DNA of 60,265 nucleotides from Streptomyces sp. WM4235 (GCF_001279725.1 NZ_LGDE01000315.1:1-60265), one strand, 5' to 3'. Shown: positions 43,084 to 53,260, counted from the first letter of the stretch. A program made the numbers and translations. The notes: generated by a model not told the origin, from the letters alone.

Positions 43084-43566
43084 ATGACGTTCAAGGTTGG
43101 CGACACCGTGGTCTATCCCCATCACGGGGCCGCGCTGATCGAGGCCATTGAGACTCGTCAGATCAAAGGCGTGGACAAGACCTACTTGGTGCTCAAGGTC
43201 GCCCAGGGCGACCTGACGGTTCGTGTGCCTGCGGACAATGCGGAGTTCGTCGGTGTTCGCGACGTAGTCGGCCAGGACGGGCTGGACCGGGTCTTCGAGG
43301 TGCTTCGCGCACCGTATGCCGAAGAGCCGACGAACTGGTCCCGGCGCTACAAGGCAAATCTGGAGAAGCTCGCTTCTGGCGATGTCATCAAGGTCGCCGA
43401 AGTCGTGCGTGACCTGTGGCGTCGTGAGCGTGAGCGCGGGCTTTCCGCGGGTGAGAAGCGCATGCTCGCCAAGGCGCGCCAGATCCTGGTGAGTGAACTC
43501 GCGCTCGCCGAGAACACCAACGAGGACAAGGCCGAGGCTCTCCTCGACGAGGTTCTCGCGTCCTGA
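43084..43566 (+). CDS. carD: CarD-family RNA polymerase regulator
   Basis: 160 aa. The N-terminal RNA-polymerase-interaction domain is [20 protein letters not shown]; the C-terminal helical domain has the DNA-wedging Trp in [16 protein letters not shown]. CarD stabilises open complexes at rRNA and other promoters of actinobacteria. Codon use is less GC-biased than in neighbouring genes, which suits a highly expressed conserved gene. ispD follows on the same strand, 331 bp away. Confidence 0.96.
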   Translation: MTFKVGDTVVYPHHGAALIEAIETRQIKGVDKTYLVLKVAQGDLTVRVPADNAEFVGVRDVVGQDGLDRVFEVLRAPYAEEPTNWSRRYKANLEKLASGDVIKVAEVVRDLWRRERERGLSAGEKRMLAKARQILVSELALAENTNEDKAEALLDEVLAS

Positions 43567-43573
43567 CGCGAAC

Positions 43574-43593
43574 ACCGGTCTTACACGACCGGT
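43574..43593 (+). terminator. Possible terminator after carD
   Basis: Perfect 7-bp stem ACCGGTC/GACCGGT with loop TTACAC, 7 bp after the carD stop. Short, so read-through to ispD is possible. Confidence 0.45.
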
Positions 43594-43897
43594 CGTACAC
43601 AGTCGTGCCGCGGTGCCCGATGACAAGGAAACTTGTCGCCGGGCGCTGCGGCATGTCTGTACCCATGCTTGTGCGTACTGCCTGCGCTGCTTGTTCCACG
43701 GAACGCGCTCCGCGGTGCCCACCCTGCTGGTTTTCACACTGTGGTGCAACCCTCACCGAGGTGCGGATCTCACTGGCGTGCCGGGTCCGGGCAGCCGGCT
43801 CGACCGGTCGTCACGGAAGGGGCGAGGGCGTCGCACCCGGCACCCTTGAGGCCATACCCATGTCGGCCGAAGTCACAAACCTGGCTCGGAGCTACTG
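43594..43897. other. Intergenic region between carD and ispD
   Basis: 304 bp. Several overlapping Cys- and Pro-rich frames are open here, but none has a ribosome binding site or resembles a family. GGAGC at 43885-43895 serves ispD. Confidence 0.4.
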
Positions 43898-44644
43898 ATG
43901 TCTGACGAAACGCGTACCCCCCGCACCGCCGCCGTGATCCCGGCGGCCGGGCGCGGGCTGCGCCTCGGCCCCGGCGCCCCCAAGGCGCTGCGGACCCTCG
44001 GCGGGATCCCCATGCTGATCCACGCCGTCCGCGCGATGGCCCGCTCCCGCGCGGTCTCCCTCGTCGTGGTCGTCGCCCCGCCCGACGACGCGCCCGAGGT
44101 GCGCCGCATGCTCGACGAGCACGCGCTGCCCGAGCGGACCGAGGTCCTCGTGGTGCCCGGCGGCGCGACCCGCCAGGAGTCCGTGCGCGCCGGGCTCGAC
44201 GCCCTGCCGGCCGACGTCTGCGCCGTGCTGATCCACGACGCGGCCCGGCCGCTGGTACCCGTGGACACCGTCGACTCCGTCGTGGAGGCCGTCCGTCAGG
44301 GTGCCCCCGCCGTGGTGCCGGCGCTGCCGTTGGCCGACACCGTCAAGGAGGTCGAGCCCGGGAAGCCCGGCGAGCCCGAGCCGGTGGTCGCCACGCCCGA
44401 CCGGGCCCGACTGCGCGCCGTGCAGACCCCGCAGGGCTTCGACCTCGCCACTCTCGTACGGGCCCACGAGCGGGTCGCCGTACGGGGCGAGGGCGCGACC
44501 GACGACGCCGGCATGGTGGAACAACTGGGCGTCACCGTCGTGGTGGTGCCCGGCCACGAAGAGGCCTTCAAGGTCACCCGTCCGCTCGACCTGGTCCTCG
44601 CCGAGGCCGTACTCGCCCGCAGGAGGGCCACCGATGCCTACTAG
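43898..44644 (+). CDS. ispD: IspD, 2-C-methyl-D-erythritol 4-phosphate cytidylyltransferase
   Basis: Third step of the MEP isoprenoid pathway (MEP + CTP to CDP-ME). 248 aa with the nucleotide loop [41 protein letters not shown] and [12 protein letters not shown]. The C-terminus overlaps ispF by 11 bp, so the two are translated together. Confidence 0.96.
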   Translation: MSDETRTPRTAAVIPAAGRGLRLGPGAPKALRTLGGIPMLIHAVRAMARSRAVSLVVVVAPPDDAPEVRRMLDEHALPERTEVLVVPGGATRQESVRAGLDALPADVCAVLIHDAARPLVPVDTVDSVVEAVRQGAPAVVPALPLADTVKEVEPGKPGEPEPVVATPDRARLRAVQTPQGFDLATLVRAHERVAVRGEGATDDAGMVEQLGVTVVVVPGHEEAFKVTRPLDLVLAEAVLARRRATDAY

Positions 44645-45140
44645 TCCCTTGATCCCGCAGGTCGGCATCGGCACCGACGTGCACGCCTTCGAGACCGGCC
44701 GCGAACTGTGGTGCGCGGGCCTGCTGTGGGACGGGGAGGACGGCCTCGCCGGTCACTCCGACGGCGACGTCGCCGCCCACGCGGCCTGTGACGCCCTCTT
44801 CTCGGCCGCCGGTGTCGGCGACCTCGGCGCGCACTTCGGTACCTCCCGCCCCGAGTGGTCCGGCGCCGCCGGCGTCGTCCTGCTGGCGGAGGCCGCCCGG
44901 ATCGTACGGGCCGAGGGCTTCGAGATCGGCAACATCGCGATCCAGGTGATCGGCGTCCGCCCGAAGATCGGCAGGCGGCGCGAAGAGGCACAGAAGGCGC
45001 TCGCCGCCGCCGCGGGCGCCCCTGTCGCCGTGTCCGGAACCACGACCGACGGCTTGGGCCTGACCGGCCGGGCCGAGGGCCTCGCCGCCATCGCCACGGC
45101 CCTCGTCTACCGGACGAACACCGGGAAATCGCCCGAGTGA
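44634..45140 (+). CDS. ispF: IspF, MECDP synthase
   Basis: Fifth step of the MEP pathway; cyclises CDP-ME2P to 2-C-methyl-D-erythritol 2,4-cyclodiphosphate. 168 aa with the metal ligands in GIGTDVHAF and [16 protein letters not shown], and the nucleotide loop [26 protein letters not shown] precedes the ATG at 44634, inside ispD. Confidence 0.96.
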   Translation: MPTSPLIPQVGIGTDVHAFETGRELWCAGLLWDGEDGLAGHSDGDVAAHAACDALFSAAGVGDLGAHFGTSRPEWSGAAGVVLLAEAARIVRAEGFEIGNIAIQVIGVRPKIGRRREEAQKALAAAAGAPVAVSGTTTDGLGLTGRAEGLAAIATALVYRTNTGKSPE

Positions 45141-45231
45141 GAGCGTTCGCGCCGGGTCTCGCGCCACAAACGTCACCCCGCGTCCCCAAAGGGTCGCGGG
45201 GCACTGCTACGCGCGCACTACCCTGGATGCC

Positions 45232-46632
45232 GTGACTATTCGCCTGTACGACACCAGCGCCCGGCAGATCCGTGACTTCACCCCCCTCACGCCGGGCTGT
45301 GTCTCGATCTACCTCTGTGGCGCCACGGTGCAGGCCGCCCCGCACATCGGGCACGTCCGTTCGTACCTGAACTTCGACATCATGCGCCGCTGGTTCGCCT
45401 ACCGCGGCCTCGACGTCACCTTCATCCGCAACGTCACCGACATCGACGACAAGATCATCGCGAAGGCCGAGACGCAGGGCCGCCCCTGGTGGTCGATCGG
45501 CTACGAGAACGAGCGCGCCTTCAACGACGGCTACGACGCGCTGGGCTGCCTCCCGCCCACGTACGAGCCCCGCGCCACCGGTCACGTGCCGGAGATGATC
45601 GAGATGATGCGCACGCTCATCGAGCGCGGTCACGCCTACGAGGCGGACGGCAACGTCTACTTCGACGTGCGTTCCTTCCCCGGCTACCTGGAACTCTCCA
45701 ACCAGAACATCGACGACCTGCGCCAGCCCTCCGAGAAGGGCATCACGGGCAAGCGGGACCCCCGCGACTTCGCGATGTGGAAGGCCACCAAGCCCGGCGA
45801 GCCCGACTGGGAGACGCCCTGGGGCCGCGGTCGTCCCGGCTGGCACCTCGAATGCTCCGCCATGGCGCACAAGTACCTCGGCAGTGCCTTCGACATCCAC
45901 GGCGGCGGGCTCGACCTGATCTTCCCGCACCACGAGAACGAGATCGCCCAGGCCAAGGCCTACGGCGACGAGTTCGCGAAGTACTGGGTGCACAACGCCT
46001 GGGTCACCATGTCCGGCGAGAAGATGTCCAAGTCCCTCGGGAACTCGGTCCTCGTCTCCGAGATGCTCAAGCAGTGGCGCCCGATCGTCCTGCGCTACTA
46101 CCTCGGCACCCCCCACTACCGCTCGATGATCGAGTACAGCGAGGAGTCGCTGCGCGAGGCGGAGTCGGCCTTCGCGCGCATCGAGGGCTTCTACCAGCGC
46201 GTCATCGAGAAGGCCGGCGGCCCCGTGGAGCCCGCCGCGGAGGTCCCGCTCGCCTTCGCCGAGGTCATGGACGACGACCTCGGCGTCCCGCAGGCGCTCG
46301 CCATCGTCCACACCGCGGTCCGCCAGGGCAACAGCGCCCTGGCCGCCGACGACAAGGACGCGGCCATCGCGCGCCTGTCCGAGGTGCGGGCCATGCTGGG
46401 CATCCTCGGCCTGGACCCGCTCGACCCGCACTGGGCGGGCGAGACCGACCGGGGCGAGGACCTGCACGGCGCCGTGGACACGCTCGTACGCCTCGTCCTG
46501 GAGCAGCGCGAGTCCGCCCGCGGCCGCAAGGACTGGGCGACCGCCGACACCATCCGCGACCAGCTCCAGCAATCCGGCCTGGTCATCGAGGACAGCCCCA
46601 CGGGACCCCGTTGGACGCTCGGCCCCCGCTGA
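45232..46632 (+). CDS. cysS: Cysteinyl-tRNA synthetase
   Basis: 466 aa. HIGH motif in [14 protein letters not shown], zinc ligands in [15 protein letters not shown] and [14 protein letters not shown] motif in [13 protein letters not shown] start at 45232; TACCCT (45219-45224) lies 7 nt before it and there is no ribosome binding site, suggesting its own leaderless promoter in addition to read-through from ispF. MshC, a CysS paralogue in mycothiol synthesis, is shorter and lacks this C-terminal anticodon-binding part, so this is the tRNA enzyme. Confidence 0.96.
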   Translation: MTIRLYDTSARQIRDFTPLTPGCVSIYLCGATVQAAPHIGHVRSYLNFDIMRRWFAYRGLDVTFIRNVTDIDDKIIAKAETQGRPWWSIGYENERAFNDGYDALGCLPPTYEPRATGHVPEMIEMMRTLIERGHAYEADGNVYFDVRSFPGYLELSNQNIDDLRQPSEKGITGKRDPRDFAMWKATKPGEPDWETPWGRGRPGWHLECSAMAHKYLGSAFDIHGGGLDLIFPHHENEIAQAKAYGDEFAKYWVHNAWVTMSGEKMSKSLGNSVLVSEMLKQWRPIVLRYYLGTPHYRSMIEYSEESLREAESAFARIEGFYQRVIEKAGGPVEPAAEVPLAFAEVMDDDLGVPQALAIVHTAVRQGNSALAADDKDAAIARLSEVRAMLGILGLDPLDPHWAGETDRGEDLHGAVDTLVRLVLEQRESARGRKDWATADTIRDQLQQSGLVIEDSPTGPRWTLGPR

Positions 46633-46741
46633 GCCCACCGGAGCAGTACCACCGGAGCAGTCCGACTGTGCCGCCCGGCCCCCCGGGCGGCACACTCTTC
46701 ATACGTACATACCGCAGCACCAACGAAATCAGGTAGAAGTC

Positions 46742-47713
46742 ATGGCCGGGAACAGCCAGCGCAGGAACCGTCGCACGTCCAACAAGAAGGGCGCGACGGT
46801 CGGCAGCGGTGGCCAGCGGCGCAGGGGCCTGGAGGGCAAGGGCCCCACGCCCAAGGCCGAGGACCGCAAGAAGCACAAGGCGAACCGCATCAGCAACGCG
46901 ATGGCCCGGCAGGCGGCCAAGCGCCGCCCGGCCCCGCGCCGCGGCGGTCCCAAGGGCACGAGCGAGATGGTCGTCGGCCGCAACCCGGTCTTCGAGGCGC
47001 TGCGTGACGGTGTTCCCGCCACGACCCTGTACGTCCAGCAGTTCATCGAGAACGACGAGCGCGTCCGCGAGGCCCTCCAGCTCGCGGCCGAGCGCGGCAA
47101 CATCCACCTGATGGAAGCCCCGCGCCCCGAGCTCGACCGGATGACCAACGGGCTCAACCACCAGGGCATGGTGCTCCAGGTCCCGCCGTACGAGTACGCG
47201 CACCCGGAGGACCTCACCGCCGCCGCCTACGACAACGGCGAGGACCCGCTGATCGTCGCCCTCGACGGCGTCACGGACCCGCGCAACCTCGGTGCGATCG
47301 TCCGCTCCGTCTCCGCCTTCGGCGGCCACGGCGTGGTCATCCCCGAGCGCCGCGCCGCCGGCATGACCGCCGGTGCCTGGAAGACCTCGGCCGGCACGGC
47401 CGCCCGTACCCCCGTCGCCCGCGTCACCAACCTGACGCGCGCCCTCCAGGAGTACAAGAAGGCCGGCATGACCATCGTCGGCCTCGCCGCCGAGGGCACC
47501 CACACGGTGAACGACCTGGAGGCGCTCGTCGGTCCCGTCGTCATCGTGGTCGGTTCCGAGGGCAAGGGCCTGGGCCGTCTGGTCGGCGAGAACTGCGACC
47601 ACCTGGTCCGGATTCCGATGCCCGGTGGCGCCGAGTCCCTCAACGCCGGTGTGGCCGCGGGCGTCGTCCTGTACGAGGCCGCACGCCGCCGCGCCGAGGC
47701 CCCCCGCCTCTGA
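46742..47713 (+). CDS. rlmB: 23S rRNA (guanosine-2'-O)-methyltransferase RlmB
   Basis: 323 aa, SpoU/TrmH family. A basic N-terminal extension (about 75 residues) is followed by the substrate-binding domain ([17 protein letters not shown]) and the knotted SPOUT domain with [28 protein letters not shown] and [16 protein letters not shown]. It methylates a guanosine of 23S rRNA domain V (G2251 in E. coli numbering). AGGTAGAAG precedes the ATG. It follows cysS by 109 bp. Confidence 0.93.
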   Translation: MAGNSQRRNRRTSNKKGATVGSGGQRRRGLEGKGPTPKAEDRKKHKANRISNAMARQAAKRRPAPRRGGPKGTSEMVVGRNPVFEALRDGVPATTLYVQQFIENDERVREALQLAAERGNIHLMEAPRPELDRMTNGLNHQGMVLQVPPYEYAHPEDLTAAAYDNGEDPLIVALDGVTDPRNLGAIVRSVSAFGGHGVVIPERRAAGMTAGAWKTSAGTAARTPVARVTNLTRALQEYKKAGMTIVGLAAEGTHTVNDLEALVGPVVIVVGSEGKGLGRLVGENCDHLVRIPMPGGAESLNAGVAAGVVLYEAARRRAEAPRL

Positions 47714-47770
47714 TCCGCGCCCGATCGCCCGACCCGGTCCGCACCCCGGTCACGTACTCGGGTCCCTGCT

Positions 47771-47817
47771 CCGGTCCGTCGGAGGGCCGCCCCCGGAGGC
47801 GGCTTCCGGCGGACCGG
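47771..47817. terminator. Hairpin terminator between rlmB and NUDIX gene
   Basis: 12-bp stem with one mismatch (47771-47782 with 47806-47817) containing a further GCCGCC/GGCGGC stem; convergent genes on both sides. Confidence 0.7.
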
Positions 47818-47839
47818 GGCAAGGGGCACCGGTACGGGG

Positions 47840-48466
47840 TCAGTTCCCCAGGCCCGCCAGGCGTGCGCGCAGCAGGGCCGCCATGGTGAAGGCGTCCGTG
47901 ATCCGGCCGTCCGCGACCATCGCCTCCGCCTCGTCGAACGGCACCGTCAGCGCACTGCGGATGCCTTCCCCGTGCGCCGGCTCGCCCATCCCGTCGATCC
48001 GTGCCGCGTACAGCAGCACCCGGTCGCCGAGCAACCCCGTGTCGGGGTGCAGCACGCCCAGCGGGATCAGCTCCCGTAGCGCCGCCCCGATCTCCTCGCG
48101 CAGCTCCTTGGCCGCGTTCGCCGGATCGTCCAGACCGCCGGTACCGAAGCCGCGGGGCAGTTCCCAGTGCCAGGACCGGGTGGCGTGCCGGAAGTGCTCG
48201 ATCAGCACCACCTCGCCGTCCAGCAGCGGCAACACCACGCACCCCGGCTCGGCCGTCGTCCCGATCGACCGGATGTACGTGCCTTCGCGACCGTCCGGGA
48301 AGCGCACCGGGTCGCGCAGCAGCGTCAGGTACCGGTCCCGGTAGAGGACCCCGCCCGCCGCCGCGACGGCCGCCGGGTCGGTCAGGATCTCGATCCCGTC
48401 CGGCAGGTTGCGGAACAGCTCGGGCCGCGCCGCGCGCAGGGCCTCGTACTCGTCGACTCCGGTCAT
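47840..48466 (-). CDS. NUDIX hydrolase, ADP-ribose pyrophosphatase-like
   Basis: 208 aa. The NUDIX box is GFGTGGLDDPANAAKELREE followed by IG, with the catalytic REEIG intact; the substrate-binding strand GCVVLPLLDGEVVLIEHFRH and WHWELPRG match ADP-ribose pyrophosphatase-like enzymes. It probably cleaves ADP-ribose or a related nucleotide sugar. ATG at 48466 begins MTGVDEYEALRAARPEL. Confidence 0.9.
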   Translation of the reverse strand: MTGVDEYEALRAARPELFRNLPDGIEILTDPAAVAAAGGVLYRDRYLTLLRDPVRFPDGREGTYIRSIGTTAEPGCVVLPLLDGEVVLIEHFRHATRSWHWELPRGFGTGGLDDPANAAKELREEIGAALRELIPLGVLHPDTGLLGDRVLLYAARIDGMGEPAHGEGIRSALTVPFDEAEAMVADGRITDAFTMAALLRARLAGLGN

Positions 48467-48510
48467 GGGCGTCCCCCGTCGTATCGTCTCGGCCCGTTCG
48501 GCCGCTTCGG

Positions 48511-50115
48511 TCAGTCCGTCTGGCGGTCCGCGAGCCGGCCGGGGCCGCCCGGGTGACGGTCCGTGGGGGTGACCTCGGCTCCGAGGACCCGCAGGATCGT
48601 CGTCCAGTCCCTCTGGAGACTGCCCAGCCTCAGGGCCGGAAACGTCATGCTGTGGCTCAGTCCTCGTCCCAGCCCGCGCGCACCGCCCCGGTCGCGGAAC
48701 TGGAGCCGGATCGTCAGCGGGCCCGCCGTCGCGACGAGGAGGGCCAAGGCCGCCTCCGGCACCGACGGGGTCTCGCCGGCCAGCACCTCCATCGCGATCC
48801 CGGCCGACTCCAACACCAGCACCGTGGCGATCTCGCGGCGGAAGCCGGTGTCGGAACTGCTGAGCCGACGGGTGACCTGGAGCATCCGCGCGTGCCGGCG
48901 GGCCACCTCGCGGGTACCGGCCGTGAACTCCTCCTTCGAGGGCAGCCGGCCATCCGCGAAACTGCCGTCCAGGAAGGCCGACAAAGTGTTGATGTACGCC
49001 CGCCACTCCTCCTCCCGACGCAGCAGCACCACGTCCGCCAGACCCAGCCCCGCGTACGAATTGGGTCCGTCGACCGCCCGGTGCAGGTCGTCGGCGAGCA
49101 GGGCCCGCAGCAGCAGCCCGATGGCCTCCGGGTCGTTCTCGCGGGGATTCTCCCGGCGGAGTTCCTGGAGGGCCGATCGGGGCGGGGAGTCCGGCGGGGT
49201 GAGCGCCACCAGGCCGCTCGCGGTGGGGACGCCCAGGTTGTAGAGCAGGTCGATCAGCTGCTTGAAGGGCACGATGTGCGGCCCGTCGAGCAGCAGGTTC
49301 TCGTACGGTTCGGTGCCGGGCCGCGAAAGGAACCGCTGGTAGACGGCATTGCGCGTGATCGACTGGTCGTTGTCCTGGTCGCCGGCCCAGATGTAGAGGT
49401 CCCGCAGGATCCCGTCGCGCATGGCTTGGGCCTGCGCGATGGAGATGCCCAGGCTCGACGCCAGCTCGGCCGCGTCGAGCCGCTTCAGGACGGAGAGCTG
49501 CTGGGAGAACCAGTTGCCGATCCGGGCGGTGGTCGGCCCGTTGCGCGCGTCGTCCCAGTCGAAGCGGACGAGCGAGGGATCGGCCTCCTCCTCCAGCAAC
49601 CGGCTCCACGCCGTGTGGACCCGGCGGTCGTAGCCCCAGGCGAAGTCGGTGGTGGCCGTGCGTTCGGCGAACAGGAAGGGGACGAGGGCGCGGGAGTTGA
49701 GCAGCTTGGCGAACGCGCCGCGCTCCAGCGGATCGGCGGTCGGCAGGTACGAGGAGTACAGCGCCTCGTTGTTGAGGATGAACGCCCGGTTCACGACCAG
49801 GGTCCCGCTGTTCACGAGGGAGCGGCGCAGTTCGCCGGCGGCGGCCGCGACCGTCTCGGGGGAGGGGCCGGACACCGCGTCCGGGTGCTGTCGGGAGGAG
49901 GCGAGTTCGGCGGGCAGCCACTGGTTGTCCAGGGCCTGGGCCATCACCGGATAGTCCGTGAGGTCGCCGAAGACCAACTGGTTCGGCTCCCGCCGCGCCG
50001 GTTGCAGCGGATTCAGCGGGGGGCCGTTCGGGTCACCCGCCGTCAGGACCTCCGCCCCCGCGGACGGCTCTTCCGGTTCACCTGACTGTTCCTGCTCGGA
50101 CGTGCGAATGGACAT
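48511..50115 (-). CDS. Unrecognised 534-aa protein
   Basis: I do not recognise this protein. It is large, soluble and without a signal peptide or membrane helix. It starts MSIRTSEQEQSGEPEEPSAG, an acidic disordered leader of about 40 residues. Recurrent-looking landmarks are GTLVVNRAFILNNEALYSS, AKLLNSRALVPFLFAE, FDWDDARNGPTTARIG and LLRALLADDLHRAVDG; the rest is helical. No catalytic triad or nucleotide loop is visible. It is 45 bp upstream of the NUDIX gene on the same strand, so the two may be cotranscribed. It could be an accessory gene here. Confidence 0.7.
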   Translation of the reverse strand: MSIRTSEQEQSGEPEEPSAGAEVLTAGDPNGPPLNPLQPARREPNQLVFGDLTDYPVMAQALDNQWLPAELASSRQHPDAVSGPSPETVAAAAGELRRSLVNSGTLVVNRAFILNNEALYSSYLPTADPLERGAFAKLLNSRALVPFLFAERTATTDFAWGYDRRVHTAWSRLLEEEADPSLVRFDWDDARNGPTTARIGNWFSQQLSVLKRLDAAELASSLGISIAQAQAMRDGILRDLYIWAGDQDNDQSITRNAVYQRFLSRPGTEPYENLLLDGPHIVPFKQLIDLLYNLGVPTASGLVALTPPDSPPRSALQELRRENPRENDPEAIGLLLRALLADDLHRAVDGPNSYAGLGLADVVLLRREEEWRAYINTLSAFLDGSFADGRLPSKEEFTAGTREVARRHARMLQVTRRLSSSDTGFRREIATVLVLESAGIAMEVLAGETPSVPEAALALLVATAGPLTIRLQFRDRGGARGLGRGLSHSMTFPALRLGSLQRDWTTILRVLGAEVTPTDRHPGGPGRLADRQTD

Positions 50116-50285
50116 GTGCGGCTCCCCCCAGATGACCGACTGACACAACTCCCTTGATTCTCCCACCAGATGGGGTCACGCCGCCGAACATTGGTTCCAT
50201 CTCGCCACATCCGATGGGATCTTGACGGGTCTCGGACAGATCCCTGATGTCAAGGCAGTGTCCTAAGCACTGATCACTCGGTTAG

Positions 50286-51863
50286 ATGAGTGTGGACACC
50301 AGAACGTCAGGGTTCGACGACCAGCCCGCGCTGAGCATGGTCAAGGTGCCGTGCGATCCCGCACAGGTCATCGTCAACCACGCCAGCTTCCGCGTGCGGC
50401 TCGCACCGAGCCCGAGCGCGCGTTCCAAGCCCGCGAGCGCCCCCGGCCGCGCACCCGTCCTCGGCGTCGCGGCCGCGGCCGCCGTCGCCGGGGCCACCCG
50501 CCGCCGGGCCCCCGTCGTCTGGAGCGGCAAGGCCGCCCCCGGCGACTCCGCGGCCATGGGGGGACTCCTCCAGGCCGTACGGGAGGCCGGGCGCGGCTCC
50601 GACGAGTACGACGGCGGCGCCACCCAGACCATCCCGCGCGTCGACCTCGCGCAGGACCTCGCCGACGACACCCTCGGCACGCCGACCGTCATCGGCCAGC
50701 GCACCTACGGGGACCCGGACGAGACGCGTCCGTTGGCCGCCGTACGGGACCTGTCGTACGGCCCGCGCGACGGCGACGGACCGGGCGGAGGCGGGGTGGA
50801 CTCCCGTCGGGCCGCCGCCGACTCCCGCGCCCAGGCCCAGTACTACCCCGGCCGCCGGATGAACCTGGGCGTCGTGCTGCTCCCGCTGCGCGTCTTCCTC
50901 GGTTTCATCTCCATCTACGCCGGCATGGGCAAGCTGTGCGACCCCGTCTACTTCGACGGCGGCGAACGCGGCTCCATGGTGACCTGGCTGCACACCCTCC
51001 AGCCGTGGGCACTCGCCGAGCCGCTGCGCGACTTCGCGCTCGCGCACCCGGTCGGCGCCGGCCTCAGCGTGGCATTCCTCCAGGTCATCGTCGGCGTGCT
51101 CACGGTCTTCGGTCTGTGGCAGCGGTTCGCCGCCAGCTTCGGGGCGCTGCTGTCGGCCGCCCTGCTGATGACGGTCAGCTGGAAGACCGTTCCCGCCTAC
51201 GACGCGCCCGACATCATCTACCTGGCCGCCTGGAGCCCGCTGATCATCGCCGGCGCCCCCGTCTACTCCCTCGACGGACGCCTCGCCGGCGAGGCCTGGC
51301 GCACCCTCGGCCCGCGCAGCGAGGTCTGGCGGCTGCGCCGGCGGGTCCTGCGGCGCGGAGCCGTCATGGCCACCGTCGTCTGCGGACTCACCCTGCTCAT
51401 CGGCTCGCTGCTCGGCGGCGCCGTCCGCTCCACCGCCGTGGTCACCGTCCCCGGACCGGGCCGCGCCCCCAGCAACTACCTGCCGGGGACCCCGCTGCCG
51501 CAGACCCCGACCAAGCAGCAGCCGTCGCCCCGACAGTCCGCCCCGAAGCAGCCCGCGAAGAAGGCCACGCCGTCGGCCGGAGCCTCGGCCCCGACCGGCA
51601 AGCCGAGCCGCGGCAGCACCGGTTCCCCGGCCCGCGAGACCGCCGGTACCGGAGCGCAGTCGCCCTCCGCGACCCGCGGCGCCGGCAGCCAGAGCAGCCC
51701 GCGCAGCAGCGCCCCGCGCCAGTCCAGCCCGCAGAAGGCGCCGTCCTCGTCCTCCGGGAACGGCAGCGCGGGCAGCGCGACGGGCGGTAACGGCAGCGGT
51801 GGCGGCAGTGGCGGCACCCCGGCCAGGAAGCCCGGCCTGGTGGGCGGCCTGATCGGCGGCTGA
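50286..51863 (+). CDS. DoxX-family membrane protein
   Basis: 525 aa. A polar N-terminal region of about 185 residues, then a four-helix DoxX domain (about 190-330; LLPLRVFLGFISIYAGMGKL, FLQVIVGVLTVFGLW), one further helix (VCGLTLLIGSLLGGAV) and an extracellular tail of about 140 residues rich in Ser/Pro/Lys/Gln and Gly. DoxX proteins are linked to quinone or redox stress; the role in Streptomyces is unknown. No ribosome binding site precedes the ATG at 50286. Confidence 0.88.
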   Translation: MSVDTRTSGFDDQPALSMVKVPCDPAQVIVNHASFRVRLAPSPSARSKPASAPGRAPVLGVAAAAAVAGATRRRAPVVWSGKAAPGDSAAMGGLLQAVREAGRGSDEYDGGATQTIPRVDLAQDLADDTLGTPTVIGQRTYGDPDETRPLAAVRDLSYGPRDGDGPGGGGVDSRRAAADSRAQAQYYPGRRMNLGVVLLPLRVFLGFISIYAGMGKLCDPVYFDGGERGSMVTWLHTLQPWALAEPLRDFALAHPVGAGLSVAFLQVIVGVLTVFGLWQRFAASFGALLSAALLMTVSWKTVPAYDAPDIIYLAAWSPLIIAGAPVYSLDGRLAGEAWRTLGPRSEVWRLRRRVLRRGAVMATVVCGLTLLIGSLLGGAVRSTAVVTVPGPGRAPSNYLPGTPLPQTPTKQQPSPRQSAPKQPAKKATPSAGASAPTGKPSRGSTGSPARETAGTGAQSPSATRGAGSQSSPRSSAPRQSSPQKAPSSSSGNGSAGSATGGNGSGGGSGGTPARKPGLVGGLIGG

Positions 51864-51886
51864 CCGGACGGAACGACGGTACGGGG

Positions 51887-51921
51887 GAGGGCCCGGCGCG
51901 CGAGGAGCGCGCCGGGCCCTC
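51887..51921 (+). terminator. Hairpin terminator after doxX-like gene
   Basis: Perfect 15-bp stem (51887-51901 with 51907-51921, loop GAGGA). Confidence 0.88.
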
Positions 51922-51983
51922 TCGCGTGCCGCCGTGCTTTCGCGGCCGGGTCGGTGAGGTGAATGATCGGGAGGTTCGGGGAG

Positions 51984-52020
51984 GGATCGGCCCGGGGAAG
52001 GATGGATCGGCCCGGGGAAG
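51984..52020 (+). repeat. 17-bp direct repeat
   Basis: GGATCGGCCCGGGGAAG occurs at 51984-52000 and 52004-52020 (20-bp period), just beyond the stop of the nucleotidyltransferase gene. Confidence 0.8.
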
Positions 52021-52023
52021 CGC

Positions 52024-52794
52024 TCAGGCGCCGCTCTGCGCGGCCAACTCCCTGGCGGCCTCGGTGAGGTCCTTGGCGGTGTCGATGGCCCGCCAGTAGG
52101 CGCCCTGGGGCAGCGGGAAGCCCGCCAGGCGGCGTTCCCGGGCCAGCCGGGGGAAGGTGGTCCGCTCGTGATCGCCCAACTCGGGCAGGAGTTCGGCGAA
52201 CTCGGGGCCGAAGACGTACACGCCGGCGTTGACCGGATAGGGCGACGGCGGAGCCTCGATGAAGTCCAGCACCTGCCCGAACTCGTTCGTCTCCACGACC
52301 CCCCACGGGATCCGCGGGCGGGCCAGCGCGAGCGTCGCGGTCGCACCGCGCTCCGTGTGGAAGGCCGCCATCTCCCGCAGCGAGAACCGGGTCCAGATGT
52401 CGCCGTTGGTCGCGTACCAGGGCTGGTCGGGGTACGGGAGCCGGCGCGCGGCGTACTTCAGGCCGCCGCCACGCCCCAACGGCTCCTCCTCGACGACCGT
52501 GGTCACCCGCAGCGGCAGGCGCGCCCGGGCCAGCCAGTCCTGGAGGACCTCCGCGAGATGCCCGCAGGACACCACCGCGTCGGTGACCCCTTCGGAGGCG
52601 AGCCAGGCGAGTTGGTGCCCGATGATCGGGATCCCCGTGCCCGGGATCTCGACCATCGGCTTCGGCCGGTCGTCCGTATACGGGCGCAGCCGCGAACCCT
52701 GGCCACCCGCCAGGATCACTGCCTGGGTCGGGCGGGCCGGGAACGCGGCCGCGTCATGGGTGGATTGGGGTGCTGCGGAGGGAGCGTCGGTCAT
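52024..52794 (-). CDS. Sugar nucleotidyltransferase
   Basis: 256 aa with the nucleotidyltransferase signature VILAGGQGSRLRPYTDDRPK and VEIPGTGIPIIGHQL. The later WYATNGDIWTRF is the metal/NDP-binding strand and NAGVYVFGPEF the acceptor loop. This group includes mannose-1-phosphate guanylyltransferases and glucose-1-phosphate thymidylyltransferases; the sugar cannot be decided from sequence. The ATG at 52794 has CGGAGGGAGCG upstream. Confidence 0.88.
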   Translation of the reverse strand: MTDAPSAAPQSTHDAAAFPARPTQAVILAGGQGSRLRPYTDDRPKPMVEIPGTGIPIIGHQLAWLASEGVTDAVVSCGHLAEVLQDWLARARLPLRVTTVVEEEPLGRGGGLKYAARRLPYPDQPWYATNGDIWTRFSLREMAAFHTERGATATLALARPRIPWGVVETNEFGQVLDFIEAPPSPYPVNAGVYVFGPEFAELLPELGDHERTTFPRLARERRLAGFPLPQGAYWRAIDTAKDLTEAARELAAQSGA

Positions 52795-52846
52795 GGCGGT
52801 CAGAGTAGGGAGACCCCGACTCCGACGGAGGGCGACGCGGCGTGCG

Positions 52847-53260
52847 TCAGCCCATGGAGGCGACGCCGGTCGCGTACGAGGTGTCGCACACGGGCCGGGC
52901 GAACGACTGCGCCTTCGTGGGCCCGTACGCGTCCACCGCGGCACGGCCGAGTGCCCGCGCGATGCCCACGCAGTGCGCGGCGAGGGACGGACGCCGGTCC
53001 ACCTCCTGCTGGAGGTGCGTCAGGACCGCCCCGGGCTGTGCGCCGTCCTGCAACTCGGTGAGCAGCTTGTCGCGCAGCACGTCCTGTGCGGCGCGCGGCT
53101 TCGCGGGGACGGACACACCCTCGGCGGACGCGGTCAGGACCTGGGACGAGGACGTGTCCGACCAGGGGACCATGGTGACCGCGAGGGTGCCGGACAGGAC
53201 CAGGACGACGGGCAGGACCAGGGCGAGGGAACGGCCGATACGGCGGGCAGAGTGGGTCAC
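52847..53260 (-). CDS. Small membrane-anchored protein of unknown function
   Basis: 137 aa with one N-terminal membrane helix or signal anchor (LALVLPVVLVLSGTLAVTMV). The outer part has HCVGIARALGRAAVDAYG and, later, ARPVCDTSYATG, recalling Streptomyces proteins with a C/H-x-x-I-A-x-x-L-G helix and a second conserved Cys; the two cysteines may form a disulfide. Function unknown. Same strand as the nucleotidyltransferase, 52 bp upstream. Confidence 0.7.
   Translation of the reverse strand: MTHSARRIGRSLALVLPVVLVLSGTLAVTMVPWSDTSSSQVLTASAEGVSVPAKPRAAQDVLRDKLLTELQDGAQPGAVLTHLQQEVDRRPSLAAHCVGIARALGRAAVDAYGPTKAQSFARPVCDTSYATGVASMG

Noticed and set aside
43605..43898. Cys-rich 97-codon frame ending in the ispD start
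   Set aside because: No ribosome binding site, no family look, and competing open frames in the same stretch.
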